Source: CANKHA01 sp963750965 (GTDB lineage: Bacteria; Pseudomonadota; Alphaproteobacteria; Rhizobiales; Xanthobacteraceae). From it: DNA of 64,000 bases. The notes beneath the pieces are model-generated. The model did no database searches, had not been told where the DNA came from, and was given only the letters and a program-made list of their open reading frames with translations. Made by a program: the position numbers and the translations under genes. Where the stretch lies: positions 372,001 to 436,000 of the forward strand of contig CAVVSK010000010.1 in assembly GCA_963750965.1 (NCBI GenBank). The letters run 5' to 3'. Below are positions 50,208-57,931 of this stretch, in pieces (the stretch's first letter is position 1; each line of letters begins with the position of its first letter).

Positions 50208-52859
50208 TTACCCGCCGAGTGCGGCTTCCACCGCCGCGAGCGCGGCATCCGCCTTCGAGCCATCGGGCCCGCCGGCCTGCGCCATATCGGGCCGTCCGCC
50301 GCCGCCCTTGCCACCGAGCGCTTCGGCCCCTTTGCGCACCAGGTCGACGGCGCTATAGCGCGCGGTGAGATCGGGCGTAACGCCGACCACGATGCCGGCC
50401 TTGCCTTCGCCGGTGACGCCGACGATGGCGACGATGCCGGAGCCGACCTGCTTCTTGCCTTCGTCGACCAGGCTCTTGAGATCCTTGATCTCGATGCCGC
50501 TCACCGCGCGCGCGAGCAGCTTAACGTCACCAACTGTCCGCAGCCCATCTGTCGCCCCGGCGCCGGCCCCGCCGCCCATGGCAAGCTTCTTTTTTGTATC
50601 CGCCAGTTCACGCTCCAAGCGTTTGCGCTCATCGAGCAATCCCGCGAGCCGCTGCGGCATTTCCTCCAGCGGCGCGCGCAATTCAGCGGCCGCCGATTTG
50701 GCGACCTGGATGACCGCATTGGCGCTTTTACGCGCCGCGCGGCCGGTCAGCGCCTCGATGCGGCGCACGCCAGCGCCGACCGCGCTTTCGCCGATTACGG
50801 TGATGAGTCCGATGTCGCCGGTCCGTGTGACATGGGTGCCGCCGCAGAGCTCCACCGACCAGCCCATGGCATTGCCGGCTTCGCCCATCGCGACCACGCG
50901 CACTTCGTCGCCATATTTTTCCCCGAACAGCGCGCGTGCGCCCGAGGCGATGGCGTCATCCACCGCCATCAGGCGGGTGATTACCGGCGCGTTTTGCAGC
51001 ACGATGTCGTTGGCAATGTCCTCGACGCGGGTGATCTCTTCCGCGCTCACCGGCTTGGGATGGGCGAAGTCGAAGCGCAGCCGGTCGGGCGCGACCAGCG
51101 AGCCCTTTTGCGCGACGTGATCGCCCAAAACCTGGCGCAGAGCTTCATGCAAGAGGTGCGTGGCTGAATGATTGGAGCGGATCGTGCTGCGGCGGCCGTG
51201 ATCGACCTCGAGTGCCAGCGCCGCGCCGGGCTTCAAGCTGCCTTCTTCCACTATGCCGAGATGCACAAAAAGGTCGCCGGCTTTCTTTTGCGTTTCGGTG
51301 ACGCGGAAACGGACGCCGTCGGCGCTCATCGTGCCGGTATCGCCAACCTGGCCGCCGGATTCTCCATAGAACGGCGTCTGGTTCAGCACCACAGCGCCGG
51401 TCTCGCCCTTCTTCAGTTCGGCGACCTCCTTTCCGTCGCGCACCAGGGCGGCAACGACGCCTTCGGCCTGCTCGGTTTCATAGCCGAGGAATTCGGCGGC
51501 GCCGACGCGCTCGCGCACACCGAACCACACCGCTTCCTGCGCGGCATCGCCGGAGCCGGACCAGGCAGCCCGCGCTTTCTCGCGCTGGCGGTCCATCGCA
51601 TCGGTGAAAGAGGCGAGATCGACGCCGATGCCGCGATTGCGCAGCGCATCCTGCGTCAGATCGAGCGGAAAGCCGTAGGTATCGTAGAGCGTGAAGGCGG
51701 TCTCGCCGTCGAACATGTCACCCTTCTTGAGCGACTTCGACGTCTCGTCGAGGATAGCGAGGCCGCGTTCCAGTGTTCTGCGGAAGCGGGTCTCTTCCAG
51801 TTTTAGCGTCTCGGTAATGAGCGCCTGCGCGCGGATCAGTTCGGGAAAGGCCTGGCCCATCTGCTGCGTGAGCGAAGGAACCAGCTTCCACATCAGCGGC
51901 TCGCGCGCGCCCAGCAGCTCGGCATGGCGCATGGCGCGGCGCATGATGCGGCGGAGCACATAGCCGCGGCCCTCATTGGAAGGCAGCACGCCGTCGGCGA
52001 TCAGGAAGGAGGAGGCGCGCAGGTGATCGGCGATGACGCGATGAGAGGCTTTTTGCGGCCCATCGGCGGATACTTTGGTCAGCGCGGCGATCTCGCTGAT
52101 GATCGCGCGGAACAAGTCGATAGCGTAATTGTCGTAGGTGCCTTGCAGCACGGCGGCGATGCGTTCCAACCCCATGCCGGTGTCGATCGACGGGCGGGGC
52201 AAATTTACGCGCTGTCCATCCGCCATCTGCTCATACTGCATGAAGACAAGATTCCAGATCTCGATGAAGCGGTCGCCTTCGGAATCCGGCGAACCGGGCG
52301 GTCCGCCTGCGATCTTGTCGCCGTGGTCGTAGAAAATCTCCGAGCAGGGACCGCAAGGGCCGGTGTCGCCCATGGCCCAGAAATTGTCGGACCCGGCGAT
52401 GCGGATGATCCTGGAGTCGGGAAGCCCGGCGATTTTTTTCCACAGATCGAAGGCTTCGTCGTCGTCGATATAGACGGTCGCCGTCAGCCTGTCCTTCGGC
52501 AGGCCGAATTCCTTGGTGACGAGATTCCAGGCCAGCTCGATCGCACGATCCTTGAAATAATCGCCGAAGGAGAAGTTGCCGAGCATCTCGAAAAAGGTGT
52601 GATGCCGCGCGGTATAGCCGACGTTGTCCAGGTCGTTGTGCTTGCCACCGGCGCGCACGCATTTCTGCGAGGTCACCGCGCGGTTATAGGGACGCTTTTC
52701 GACGCCGGTGAAGACATTCTTGAATTGCACCATGCCCGCATTGGTGAACATCAGCGTCGGGTCATTGCGGGGCACGAGCGGAGAGGAGGGCACGACCGCG
52801 TGGCCGGCCTTGGCAAAATAATCGATAAAGCCCGATCGGATTTCGTTAACGCCGCTCAT
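50208..52859 (-). CDS. alaS: Alanine-tRNA ligase
   Basis: The 883-residue protein has all parts of alanyl-tRNA synthetase: class II catalytic core (about 1-240, with FTNAGMVQFKNVFTG and the ARHHTFFEMLGNFSF motif 2 region), tRNA-recognition helices, an editing domain with HSATHLLHEALRQVLG and CGGTHVTRTGDIG zinc/editing residues, and a C-terminal oligomerisation/C-Ala domain rich in glycine. It charges tRNA-Ala with alanine and hydrolyses mischarged serine or glycine. ATG 52859 is the normal start. It is followed by the MoaD-like gene six bases downstream and preceded by recA, the usual order in Hyphomicrobiales. Confidence 0.97.
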   Translation of the reverse strand: MSGVNEIRSGFIDYFAKAGHAVVPSSPLVPRNDPTLMFTNAGMVQFKNVFTGVEKRPYNRAVTSQKCVRAGGKHNDLDNVGYTARHHTFFEMLGNFSFGDYFKDRAIELAWNLVTKEFGLPKDRLTATVYIDDDEAFDLWKKIAGLPDSRIIRIAGSDNFWAMGDTGPCGPCSEIFYDHGDKIAGGPPGSPDSEGDRFIEIWNLVFMQYEQMADGQRVNLPRPSIDTGMGLERIAAVLQGTYDNYAIDLFRAIISEIAALTKVSADGPQKASHRVIADHLRASSFLIADGVLPSNEGRGYVLRRIMRRAMRHAELLGAREPLMWKLVPSLTQQMGQAFPELIRAQALITETLKLEETRFRRTLERGLAILDETSKSLKKGDMFDGETAFTLYDTYGFPLDLTQDALRNRGIGVDLASFTDAMDRQREKARAAWSGSGDAAQEAVWFGVRERVGAAEFLGYETEQAEGVVAALVRDGKEVAELKKGETGAVVLNQTPFYGESGGQVGDTGTMSADGVRFRVTETQKKAGDLFVHLGIVEEGSLKPGAALALEVDHGRRSTIRSNHSATHLLHEALRQVLGDHVAQKGSLVAPDRLRFDFAHPKPVSAEEITRVEDIANDIVLQNAPVITRLMAVDDAIASGARALFGEKYGDEVRVVAMGEAGNAMGWSVELCGGTHVTRTGDIGLITVIGESAVGAGVRRIEALTGRAARKSANAVIQVAKSAAAELRAPLEEMPQRLAGLLDERKRLERELADTKKKLAMGGGAGAGATDGLRTVGDVKLLARAVSGIEIKDLKSLVDEGKKQVGSGIVAIVGVTGEGKAGIVVGVTPDLTARYSAVDLVRKGAEALGGKGGGGRPDMAQAGGPDGSKADAALAAVEAALGG

Positions 52860-53011
52860 GTCGTCCCGCGCGCACCGCCGGCGTCATCGCTTAAGCGCCG
52901 GTCCGGATTGAGTTTTCCAGCGGCTGTTTGTAGCGGCGGGGTGTCCATGAGTTCATGGAAAGCGGCTTTACCCACCGCTGAGGGAGGGATAAACGGCGTG
53001 CAAGCCGGGGG

Positions 53012-53048
53012 CATAAAAGAAAACCCCGAGGGAGAGAGCCCCCGGGGT
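53012..53048 (-). terminator. Intrinsic terminator of recA
   Basis: On the minus strand, a GC-rich stem formed by 53039-53048 and 53023-53032 (ACCCCGAGGG against CCCCCGGGGT with one mismatch) is followed by TTTTCTTTTA. It lies about 50 bases after the recA stop and separates recA from alaS, so the two are probably not a single transcript. Confidence 0.75.
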
Positions 53049-53095
53049 CTTGGCAGTACGCAGGACACCACTGTTACGCAACGCTCACCTTAAGC

Positions 53096-54178
53096 CTATG
53101 CCTCCTCCGCCTCGTCACCGTCTCTCTCGGCTTCACCGGCAAGAATTTTTTCGGCAATGATTCCGGAATTCTGCCGCACCGCCGCTTCGATCTTGGCAGC
53201 CATCTCGGGGTTCGCCCGCAGGAAGTTCTTGGCGTTCTCGCGGCCCTGACCGATCCGCTGGCTGTCGTAGGAGAACCAGGCGCCGGACTTCTCCACCACC
53301 CCGGCCTTGACGCCGAGGTCGACCAGTTCGCCCATTTTGGAGATGCCCTCGCCATACATGATGTCGAATTCCACCTGCTTGAACGGCGGCGCGAGCTTGT
53401 TCTTCACCACTTTGACGCGGGTCTGGTTGCCGACCACCTCGTCGCGGTCCTTGATGCCGCCGATGCGGCGGATGTCGAGACGCACGGAGGCGTAAAACTT
53501 GAGGGCGTTGCCGCCGGTGGTGGTTTCCGGCGAGCCATACATGACGCCGATCTTCATGCGGATCTGGTTGATAAAGATCACCATGGTCTGGGAGCGCGAG
53601 ATCGAGGCGGTAAGCTTGCGCAGCGCCTGACTCATCAGCCGTGCATGCAGGCCCGGCAGGCTGTCGCCCATTTCACCTTCCAGCTCAGCGCGCGGCACCA
53701 GTGCCGCGACCGAATCGACCACCAGCACGTCGATCGAGCCGGAGCGCACGAGCGTGTCGCAGATTTCCAGCGCCTGTTCGCCGGTATCGGGCTGCGAGAT
53801 CAACAGCTCGTCGATATTGACGCCGAGCTTGCGGGCATAAGCGGGATCGAAAGCGTGTTCGGCGTCGATGAAGGCGCAGGTGCCGCCCTTCTTCTGCGCC
53901 TCGGCGATGCAATGGGTGGCGAGCGTGGTCTTGCCGGAGGATTCCGGCCCGTAGATCTCCACCACGCGCCCGCGCGGCAGGCCGCCGATGCCAAGCGCGA
54001 TATCGAGCCCGAGCGAGCCGGTGGAGACGGTGTCCACCTCGATCGAAAGCTTGCTCTTGCCAAGCCGCATGATCGAGCCCTTGCCGAAGGCGCGCTCGAT
54101 TTGCGAGAGCGCGGCATCAAGGGCCTTGTTTTTGTCCATGGAGTTTCCTTCGACGACACGCAGGGCTGCTGGACTCAT
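53096..54178 (-). CDS. recA: Recombinase RecA
   Basis: The 360-residue protein has the RecA core: Walker A GPESSGKTTLA, VVDSVAALVPRAELEGEMGD (L1 region), NQIRMKIGVMYGSPETTTGG (L2) and a C-terminal acidic tail (AERDGDEAEEA). It coats single-stranded DNA, performs strand exchange and activates LexA self-cleavage. ATG 54178 (MSPAALRVVEG) with AAGGAG ten bases before is the family start in rhizobia; the more upstream ATG at 54265 would add 29 unrelated residues. An alphaproteobacterial SOS box is 100 bases upstream. alaS lies downstream, as in relatives. Confidence 0.97.
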   Translation of the reverse strand: MSPAALRVVEGNSMDKNKALDAALSQIERAFGKGSIMRLGKSKLSIEVDTVSTGSLGLDIALGIGGLPRGRVVEIYGPESSGKTTLATHCIAEAQKKGGTCAFIDAEHAFDPAYARKLGVNIDELLISQPDTGEQALEICDTLVRSGSIDVLVVDSVAALVPRAELEGEMGDSLPGLHARLMSQALRKLTASISRSQTMVIFINQIRMKIGVMYGSPETTTGGNALKFYASVRLDIRRIGGIKDRDEVVGNQTRVKVVKNKLAPPFKQVEFDIMYGEGISKMGELVDLGVKAGVVEKSGAWFSYDSQRIGQGRENAKNFLRANPEMAAKIEAAVRQNSGIIAEKILAGEAERDGDEAEEA

Positions 54179-54277
54179 TTTCTGCTCCTTATGGCCGGTA
54201 TTCGCCGGGCCGACAACGCGGGGTTCTTTCCGCCTGTTTGCCTGGAATGAAGGCGAACTGTACACCTTTTGTTCTCA

Positions 54278-54292
54278 GTTCGCAATATGTTC
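54278..54292 (-). promoter_or_regulatory. LexA (SOS) box of recA
   Basis: GTTC-GCAATAT-GTTC at 54278-54292 is a perfect copy of the GTTC-N7-GTTC sequence that LexA binds in alphaproteobacteria. A further GTTC lies at 54271. The site is 100 bases upstream of the recA ATG, a normal distance, so SOS induction of recA is expected. No lexA gene is in the window. Confidence 0.85.
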
Positions 54293-54473
54293 TTTTAGTC
54301 GGAAGGGGTGCTGGCCTGTTTCGACCCCCTAGTGGCCTAAGTTGAATGGTGGACTGGCTTATTTTACTTTTCAGCATCGCTGAGAGGAACACGGAGAGCG
54401 CCCACAACGTTGTTCCACCATGGCCTGGTACTGTCCAAAGCGAAGCCCACTATCCTAAGCGCGGGACGGCGTG

Positions 54474-54572
54474 ATGCTTGAGCCCATCTTCTATTTCTAT
54501 CTTGGGGCGGGAAGCATGTTGCTCCTGTTCTATCTGTATAGCTGTGCAGAGGATGTGGCTCCCCGGGACTGA
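54474..54572 (+). CDS. Possible 32-residue single-helix membrane peptide
   Basis: The frame begins MLEPIFYFYLGAGSMLLLFY and ends with LYSCAEDVAPRD. It predicts one membrane helix (about residues 5-22) with a short charged tail, a common form for small bacterial membrane proteins. It is on the plus strand in the 360-base gap upstream of recA, surrounded by the TGTCCTAA-like motifs. The ribosome-binding site (GCGGGACGG) is weak and no homologue is recalled, so it could also be chance. Confidence 0.35.
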   Translation: MLEPIFYFYLGAGSMLLLFYLYSCAEDVAPRD

Positions 54573-54652
54573 GGGTGGTGCCCTAAGTCCATAGCCACTG
54601 TCCTAAGTTGCTGGAATGAGTGTCCTAATTCACCTTTTCAGAGGGGTCGGCT

Positions 54653-54886
54653 TCACGGCTTGCAAACAGCGCAAGGTTGAATGTCCGCGCTCTTCTGTAG
54701 TCGTTCGACCACGGCAAACGCCTCGTTTCGATTAAAAGGGCCACGCCATCTTCCATTCTTGCCGCTGTCCACTTGCTGAGTACCGCGACCCTCGTTGCAG
54801 TATCTGCAATTGGCTAAATGGATGCGGCCGCGCTTGCGCTGCCAGTTTTCGTAAACGTAATAGCGCTCATCCATGGCATCGCTCAT
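54653..54886 (-). CDS. Small cysteine-containing protein of unknown function
   Basis: The 77-residue product MSDAMDERYYVYENWQRKRG... contains HLANCRYCNEGRGTQ, then a glycine/tryptophan segment (SGKNGRWRGPFNRNEAF) and ends with CAVCKP. Two CxxC pairs suggest a zinc ribbon. I recognise the pattern YVYENW ... CxYCNxGRGT ... GRWxGPF from other bacteria but no function is established. ATG 54886 or the one at 54874 (MDERYY) may be used. The duplicated hairpin described below begins six bases upstream of the start, so it would be part of the leader. Confidence 0.65.
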   Translation of the reverse strand: MSDAMDERYYVYENWQRKRGRIHLANCRYCNEGRGTQQVDSGKNGRWRGPFNRNEAFAVVERLQKSADIQPCAVCKP

Positions 54887-54891
54887 GTTAA

Positions 54892-54920
54892 GGCCGCCTC
54901 AGTTGGCGGCCTCTTTCATT
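54892..54920. repeat. Hairpin repeat, copy 1
   Basis: GGCCGCC at 54892-54898 pairs with GGCGGCC at 54905-54911 and is followed by TCTTTCATTT. Together with the loop and tail it is the same as the sequence after the PilZ gene at 55313-55340 over some 26 bases. As a terminator it would work on the plus strand, but no plus-strand gene ends here, so it may be the remnant of a duplicated 3' end. Confidence 0.7.
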
Positions 54921-55069
54921 TCAAAGGGGTGAGTTTGATCAATGGGTTGGCCTATTTCGGCCAGCACCGCGCTCTGGTGGGGGTCTATCCTATTTGTCCT
55001 ATTTTGTGAGTGTTTTTTTGTTTCTTATTTACCAAAAGGTAATTGGAGTGTGTCTTAGATTCAGTCGCT

Positions 55070-55312
55070 ATGGCGGACCGTAGGTCAGATCAACGCCTTC
55101 GTGCCTATAAGGGCGGGCGGATTATTGCCAAACGCCACCCTGAGAGGGATTGCCTTGTTCGGAACCTGTCAGACACAGGGGCGTGCTTAGAAATCGACGG
55201 CAGCCTCGTTGAGGTGGACGAGTTCAATCTCATCATCAAACCAGAAAACCTAATTCGCATATGTCGCGTTGCGTGGCGCACGCCGCAGAAGATAGGCGTT
55301 CGCTTCGTTTAG
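55070..55312 (+). CDS. PilZ domain protein
   Basis: The 80-residue protein MADRRSDQRLRAYKGGRI... is a minimal PilZ domain. The variable N-terminal RxxxR-like basic segment (RRSDQRLR) is followed by NLSDTGACLEIDG (the D/N-x-S-x-x-G motif) and by ICRVAWRTPQKIGVRFV, the closing strands. PilZ domains bind cyclic di-GMP, though short rhizobial versions often have altered sites. The first arginine pair and SxxG are present here, so binding is possible. ATG 55070 is preferred; a TTG at 55043 extends the frame. It is monocistronic and ends in the duplicated hairpin. Confidence 0.8.
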   Translation: MADRRSDQRLRAYKGGRIIAKRHPERDCLVRNLSDTGACLEIDGSLVEVDEFNLIIKPENLIRICRVAWRTPQKIGVRFV

Positions 55313-55340
55313 GCGCCTCAGTTGGCGGCCTCTTTCATTT
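55313..55340 (+). terminator. Terminator of the PilZ gene (hairpin repeat, copy 2)
   Basis: GCGCC/GGCGGC arms with loop TCAGTT lie directly after the PilZ stop and are followed by TCTTTCATTT. The sequence from GCCTCAGTTGGCGGCC onward is the same as copy 1 at 54892-54920. Confidence 0.6.
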
Positions 55341-55622
55341 AGCAGATACCGCTAATCGCCCTCGCGGGTGCGGGCCGGCGCGTCCACGCCGAAGGCGCGA
55401 TCATCCGGTCGGTGATTTGGCTGCGCGACGGGATGGGGTTGTCCTAAAAGCCAATTATCCACTGTCCTCATCTCAATTATTAAGTGTCATGTCGTGTTAC
55501 GTTGGACACCGCACCAATTCCAGCTTAGCCTTCTGATACCACCAGAAAGAACACGCGCCAGGCGCTAACTCGGTGGCTGAGAGACGCCACTGTGCTCCCG
55601 CCTGACATCCAAGGGGGGAGCC

Positions 55623-55862
55623 ATGCCTATCGTCCGGTTGCTGCAAAACAGCGCCCTTGATCCCGCTACCATCGAAATTGTCTCAACGGCCTTCGAACAA
55701 ACGCGCCTTGAATTAGGTTTGATCGATCGCACCGATCCCCTTACCGAATTGCTGGCACGCAAGTTCATCGAGGCTGCTCAAACTGGCCAGCGAGACCCGC
55801 AACGCCTGAGACAGCAAGCGATAGATAGCTTGGGTGTGACGAAGATTTCCAAGGCTGGGTAG
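55623..55862 (+). CDS. Small hypothetical protein (Bradyrhizobium-type family)
   Basis: The 79-residue product begins MPIVRLLQNSALDPATIEIV and is predicted all helical. Its order (MPIVRxLQNSAxDPE, an FE/FD helix, then a D-P-x-x-L segment) is like small proteins repeated many times in Bradyrhizobium genomes, which I recall as unassigned. ATG 55623 has a strong AGGGGGGAGCC ribosome-binding site. The leader contains CTAACTCGGTGGCTGAGAG (55565-55583), similar to the leader of the gene at 56185. No partner gene is visible. Confidence 0.72.
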   Translation: MPIVRLLQNSALDPATIEIVSTAFEQTRLELGLIDRTDPLTELLARKFIEAAQTGQRDPQRLRQQAIDSLGVTKISKAG

Positions 55863-56184
55863 GGATTCTCAGCTCGCGGGCGTAATTTACTTCTGTAACC
55901 AAGGACATCATCGCAAAGCAGACCCTTAGCCACCGCTATCGCGGCCGGCACGATTGGTTCAAATGCGAAAGCGTTCAGCTGTGGGCATTTTTGGCATCGC
56001 GATAATGCATACAGACCCTCGGTTCTGCGTCAGCAACGCTCACAAACTAATGATTGGCTACCGGAGCGGTTTGCGGTTCTAATTTTCAAACCGTGGCGCT
56101 GCTGCGCCAGTCCTCCAATTGGACGTGCCATTGGACAAAGAGGGCCGATAGTGCACCCCGCCTAACTCTGTAGCGGAGAGTGTC
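55863..56184. other. Intergenic region with leader motif of the next gene
   Basis: No gene is recognised in these 320 bases. CTAACTCTGTAGCGGAGAG at 56162-56180 matches the leader of the preceding small gene (three mismatches in 19). A GC-rich stretch near 56090-56120 folds well but does not form a tRNA cloverleaf that I could recognise. Confidence 0.4.
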
Positions 56185-56403
56185 ATGTTATTTTCTCATC
56201 TCGATTTCAGTGAATCAGCGCCTCCATTCGATCCGCTAATCGATCAAATACAGAAAGAAATAGAGCGGCAACAAGCAACCGTCGCTGCACTGGCCGCTGA
56301 AGGTCACGTGGTGACGGATGCGACCAGACAACTCAACCGGCTAATCGGAAAACGCGACGCTCTTTTGCAGAGCCGCTATTCGCCTTCCGTTGCTAATCCG
56401 TAA
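56185..56403 (+). CDS. Small hypothetical helical protein
   Basis: The 72-residue protein MLFSHLDFSESAPPFDPLID... is helical and charged; IQKEIERQQATVAALAAEGH and QLNRLIGKRDALLQS could form a helical hairpin. There is no membrane segment and no recognised family. ATG 56185 is preceded by CGGAGAGTGTC, a good ribosome-binding site shared with the leader motif. It lies in the row of small plus-strand genes. Confidence 0.6.
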   Translation: MLFSHLDFSESAPPFDPLIDQIQKEIERQQATVAALAAEGHVVTDATRQLNRLIGKRDALLQSRYSPSVANP

Positions 56404-56555
56404 GGAGGCTGCTCTGAACGGGCGGCCTCTGATCTTGCCAATTCACCTGAAAACTGATTTCCGACCGCAAGCGCGGTCAATAAGTTGCGGTGGTGCCGGC
56501 CTATTTGCCGCCACATGCCGGGCTTTCAATCTGCGCGATAGATCGGAGGAACGAT

Positions 56556-56849
56556 ATGAAGCGGCTTCATACATTGGCTTTGGCAGGTGTGGCAGCAGTC
56601 TGGATCAGTGGGACCGGTTTCGCGCAAACAACGCCGCCGCCGGCGCAATCGTCTCCTTCACCTTCCGAGAGTGCAATGCCGCCGGCCCGGGACCCGGCGA
56701 AAGCTGACAAACGGCAGATGTCGAAAGAGGAAAAGAAGGTTGAGCGGTTGGCCGCCCGCAGGACTTGCCGTGCTCAAGGCAAACAGCGATCGCTCTCCGG
56801 CCTGGAGCTACGGGGCTTCGTGAAGAACTGCGTGACCGCTCCGCAATAA
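56556..56849 (+). CDS. Small secreted PsiF-like protein
   Basis: The 97-residue product starts MKRLHTLALAGVAAVWISGT, a signal peptide with cleavage after FAQ. A serine/proline-rich linker (PPPAQSSPSPSESAMPPARD) follows and then a basic helical domain with RRTCRAQGKQRSLSGLELRG and KNCV. The two cysteines and the order C-x-x-x-G-K-x-x-x-L-x-G-x-x-x-x-x-F-x-x-x-C resemble PsiF repeats. The function of PsiF is not known. ATG 56556 follows GGAGGA at a good distance; the open frame upstream to 56490 is not needed. Confidence 0.72.
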   Translation: MKRLHTLALAGVAAVWISGTGFAQTTPPPAQSSPSPSESAMPPARDPAKADKRQMSKEEKKVERLAARRTCRAQGKQRSLSGLELRGFVKNCVTAPQ

Positions 56850-57161
56850 TCCAGTGGCCTGAAGCCCGGCGAGTCCCACAGTCTTTCCTATAGGCCTCCA
56901 GCGGCCTCGTTCAGGCGGCACGCTCTCGATTTGGTGGCGTTCTTGGAGGTAGCTGCCGGCCACCAGGTCGCCGCAGCCTGCAGCTAAGACAGTTCCTGGG
57001 TGGTGAGCGCCGCAACAATTGTGATGAAAGCCGCGCTTCGGCTGGCTATAAACCGCCGCGAAAAAAGGTGTGATCCGATCAGTGTCTCGCGCCCGCATCG
57101 AATTGGGAACGAATGGACGCGCCGGATTTTATACATGCAAGTAATGGGGTGGTAGGAAGAC
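56850..57161. other. Intergenic region, nothing recognised
   Basis: No frame with a plausible start and no hairpin of note was found. Minus-strand frames here (for example 56808-57098) lack ribosome-binding sites and have unusual composition. Confidence 0.4.
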
Positions 57162-57401
57162 GTGGAACTTGCCGAGGAATTCAGGATGCGGGCGCAGCGC
57201 TGCCTCAAGCTGGCGCAGGAAGCGCCCATGCTTGAAGCCCAGGCGCATTGGCTTGCCATGGCGCAGCTTTGGTTCAACCTGGCGCAGCATGCCGAAGAGC
57301 AGGATGCTGAGTTCTTGAGCAAGTCCGTCTCACAGCTCCGGGCCAAGGGCGGCGAAAACGGCGAGTCGAATGGGGATGAGGACGGCGAAGAGAGCCGTTA
57401 G
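57162..57401 (+). CDS. Small hypothetical helical protein (Bradyrhizobium-type)
   Basis: The 79-residue protein begins MELAEEFRMRAQRCLKLAQE and continues APMLEAQAHWLAMAQLWFNLAQ, an amphipathic helical pair. It resembles a very common rhizobial small protein type (RAExCLxLA ... AHWLxMAQxWxxLA) that I recall from many genomes, without a function. The C-terminal 20 residues are acidic. ATG 57162 is preceded by GGAAGACG. Frames on the opposite strand in the same place are shadows. Confidence 0.75.
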   Translation: MELAEEFRMRAQRCLKLAQEAPMLEAQAHWLAMAQLWFNLAQHAEEQDAEFLSKSVSQLRAKGGENGESNGDEDGEESR

Positions 57402-57457
57402 TCCGATGCGGGTGCTCGCAGGCGCGAAAAAATCAGGGCCGCGGCCGCGGGAGAAGT

Positions 57458-57823
57458 CTACACGCAACGCTTGAGTTTCAGCGTGCCCCCGCGCGACATC
57501 GCGAGCTCGATCCGGTCGGAATCGATCAGGCGCAAGGTATAACTGATCTGCGCCCTGATCTGACCGGTATTAAATTCCTCCGTGATACGGAAATTCGTAT
57601 CGGCTTCGTTGATCAGATCGATCACGCGGTAATCGGGAACGCCGCCGCCGCTATCGAAGCGCCGCTCCGTCTCGAAGCGGATCACGCGCTTGCCCTCGCA
57701 ATCGATCGGCCCTGGCTCCGTCTCGGTGCTCAACCCCCAGCGTCCGCTTACCGGATAGGTGATGGCGAAAGCCGGGCTCGCCAGACAGGTTGCTGTGAGC
57801 AAAATGAGGCTGAATTTTTTCAT
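57458..57823 (-). CDS. Secreted hypothetical protein
   Basis: The 121-residue protein has a signal peptide (MKKFSLILLTATCLASPAFA) and a mature beta-rich domain. Two cysteines, one in IDCEGKRVIRF and one at the C-terminal KRCV, may form a disulfide. The repeated strands (YRVIDL, FRITEEF, ISYTLRLIDSDRIELAM) suggest a lipocalin or beta-sandwich fold of the kind seen in many small rhizobial periplasmic proteins. No family name was recognised. ATG 57823 has a GAGGGA site. Confidence 0.72.
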   Translation of the reverse strand: MKKFSLILLTATCLASPAFAITYPVSGRWGLSTETEPGPIDCEGKRVIRFETERRFDSGGGVPDYRVIDLINEADTNFRITEEFNTGQIRAQISYTLRLIDSDRIELAMSRGGTLKLKRCV

Positions 57824-57931
57824 GGGAAATCCCTCAATTCCATGAGGACCAACGACAATAATGCGCGCAGGTTCCTGAGCCGCATTTTATGAAAACCGGC
57901 GTGGTAACGATAACGAATTTACAGTTCAGCG

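Noticed and set aside
55574..55585. CTGAGA-like element of a thiamine pyrophosphate riboswitch
   Set aside because: Only the short CTGAGAG is present; the rest of the conserved core and a thiamine gene are missing.
56070..56125. Possible tRNA-like fold in the gap before a small gene
   Set aside because: No complete cloverleaf, anticodon loop or TTC-type T arm could be built.
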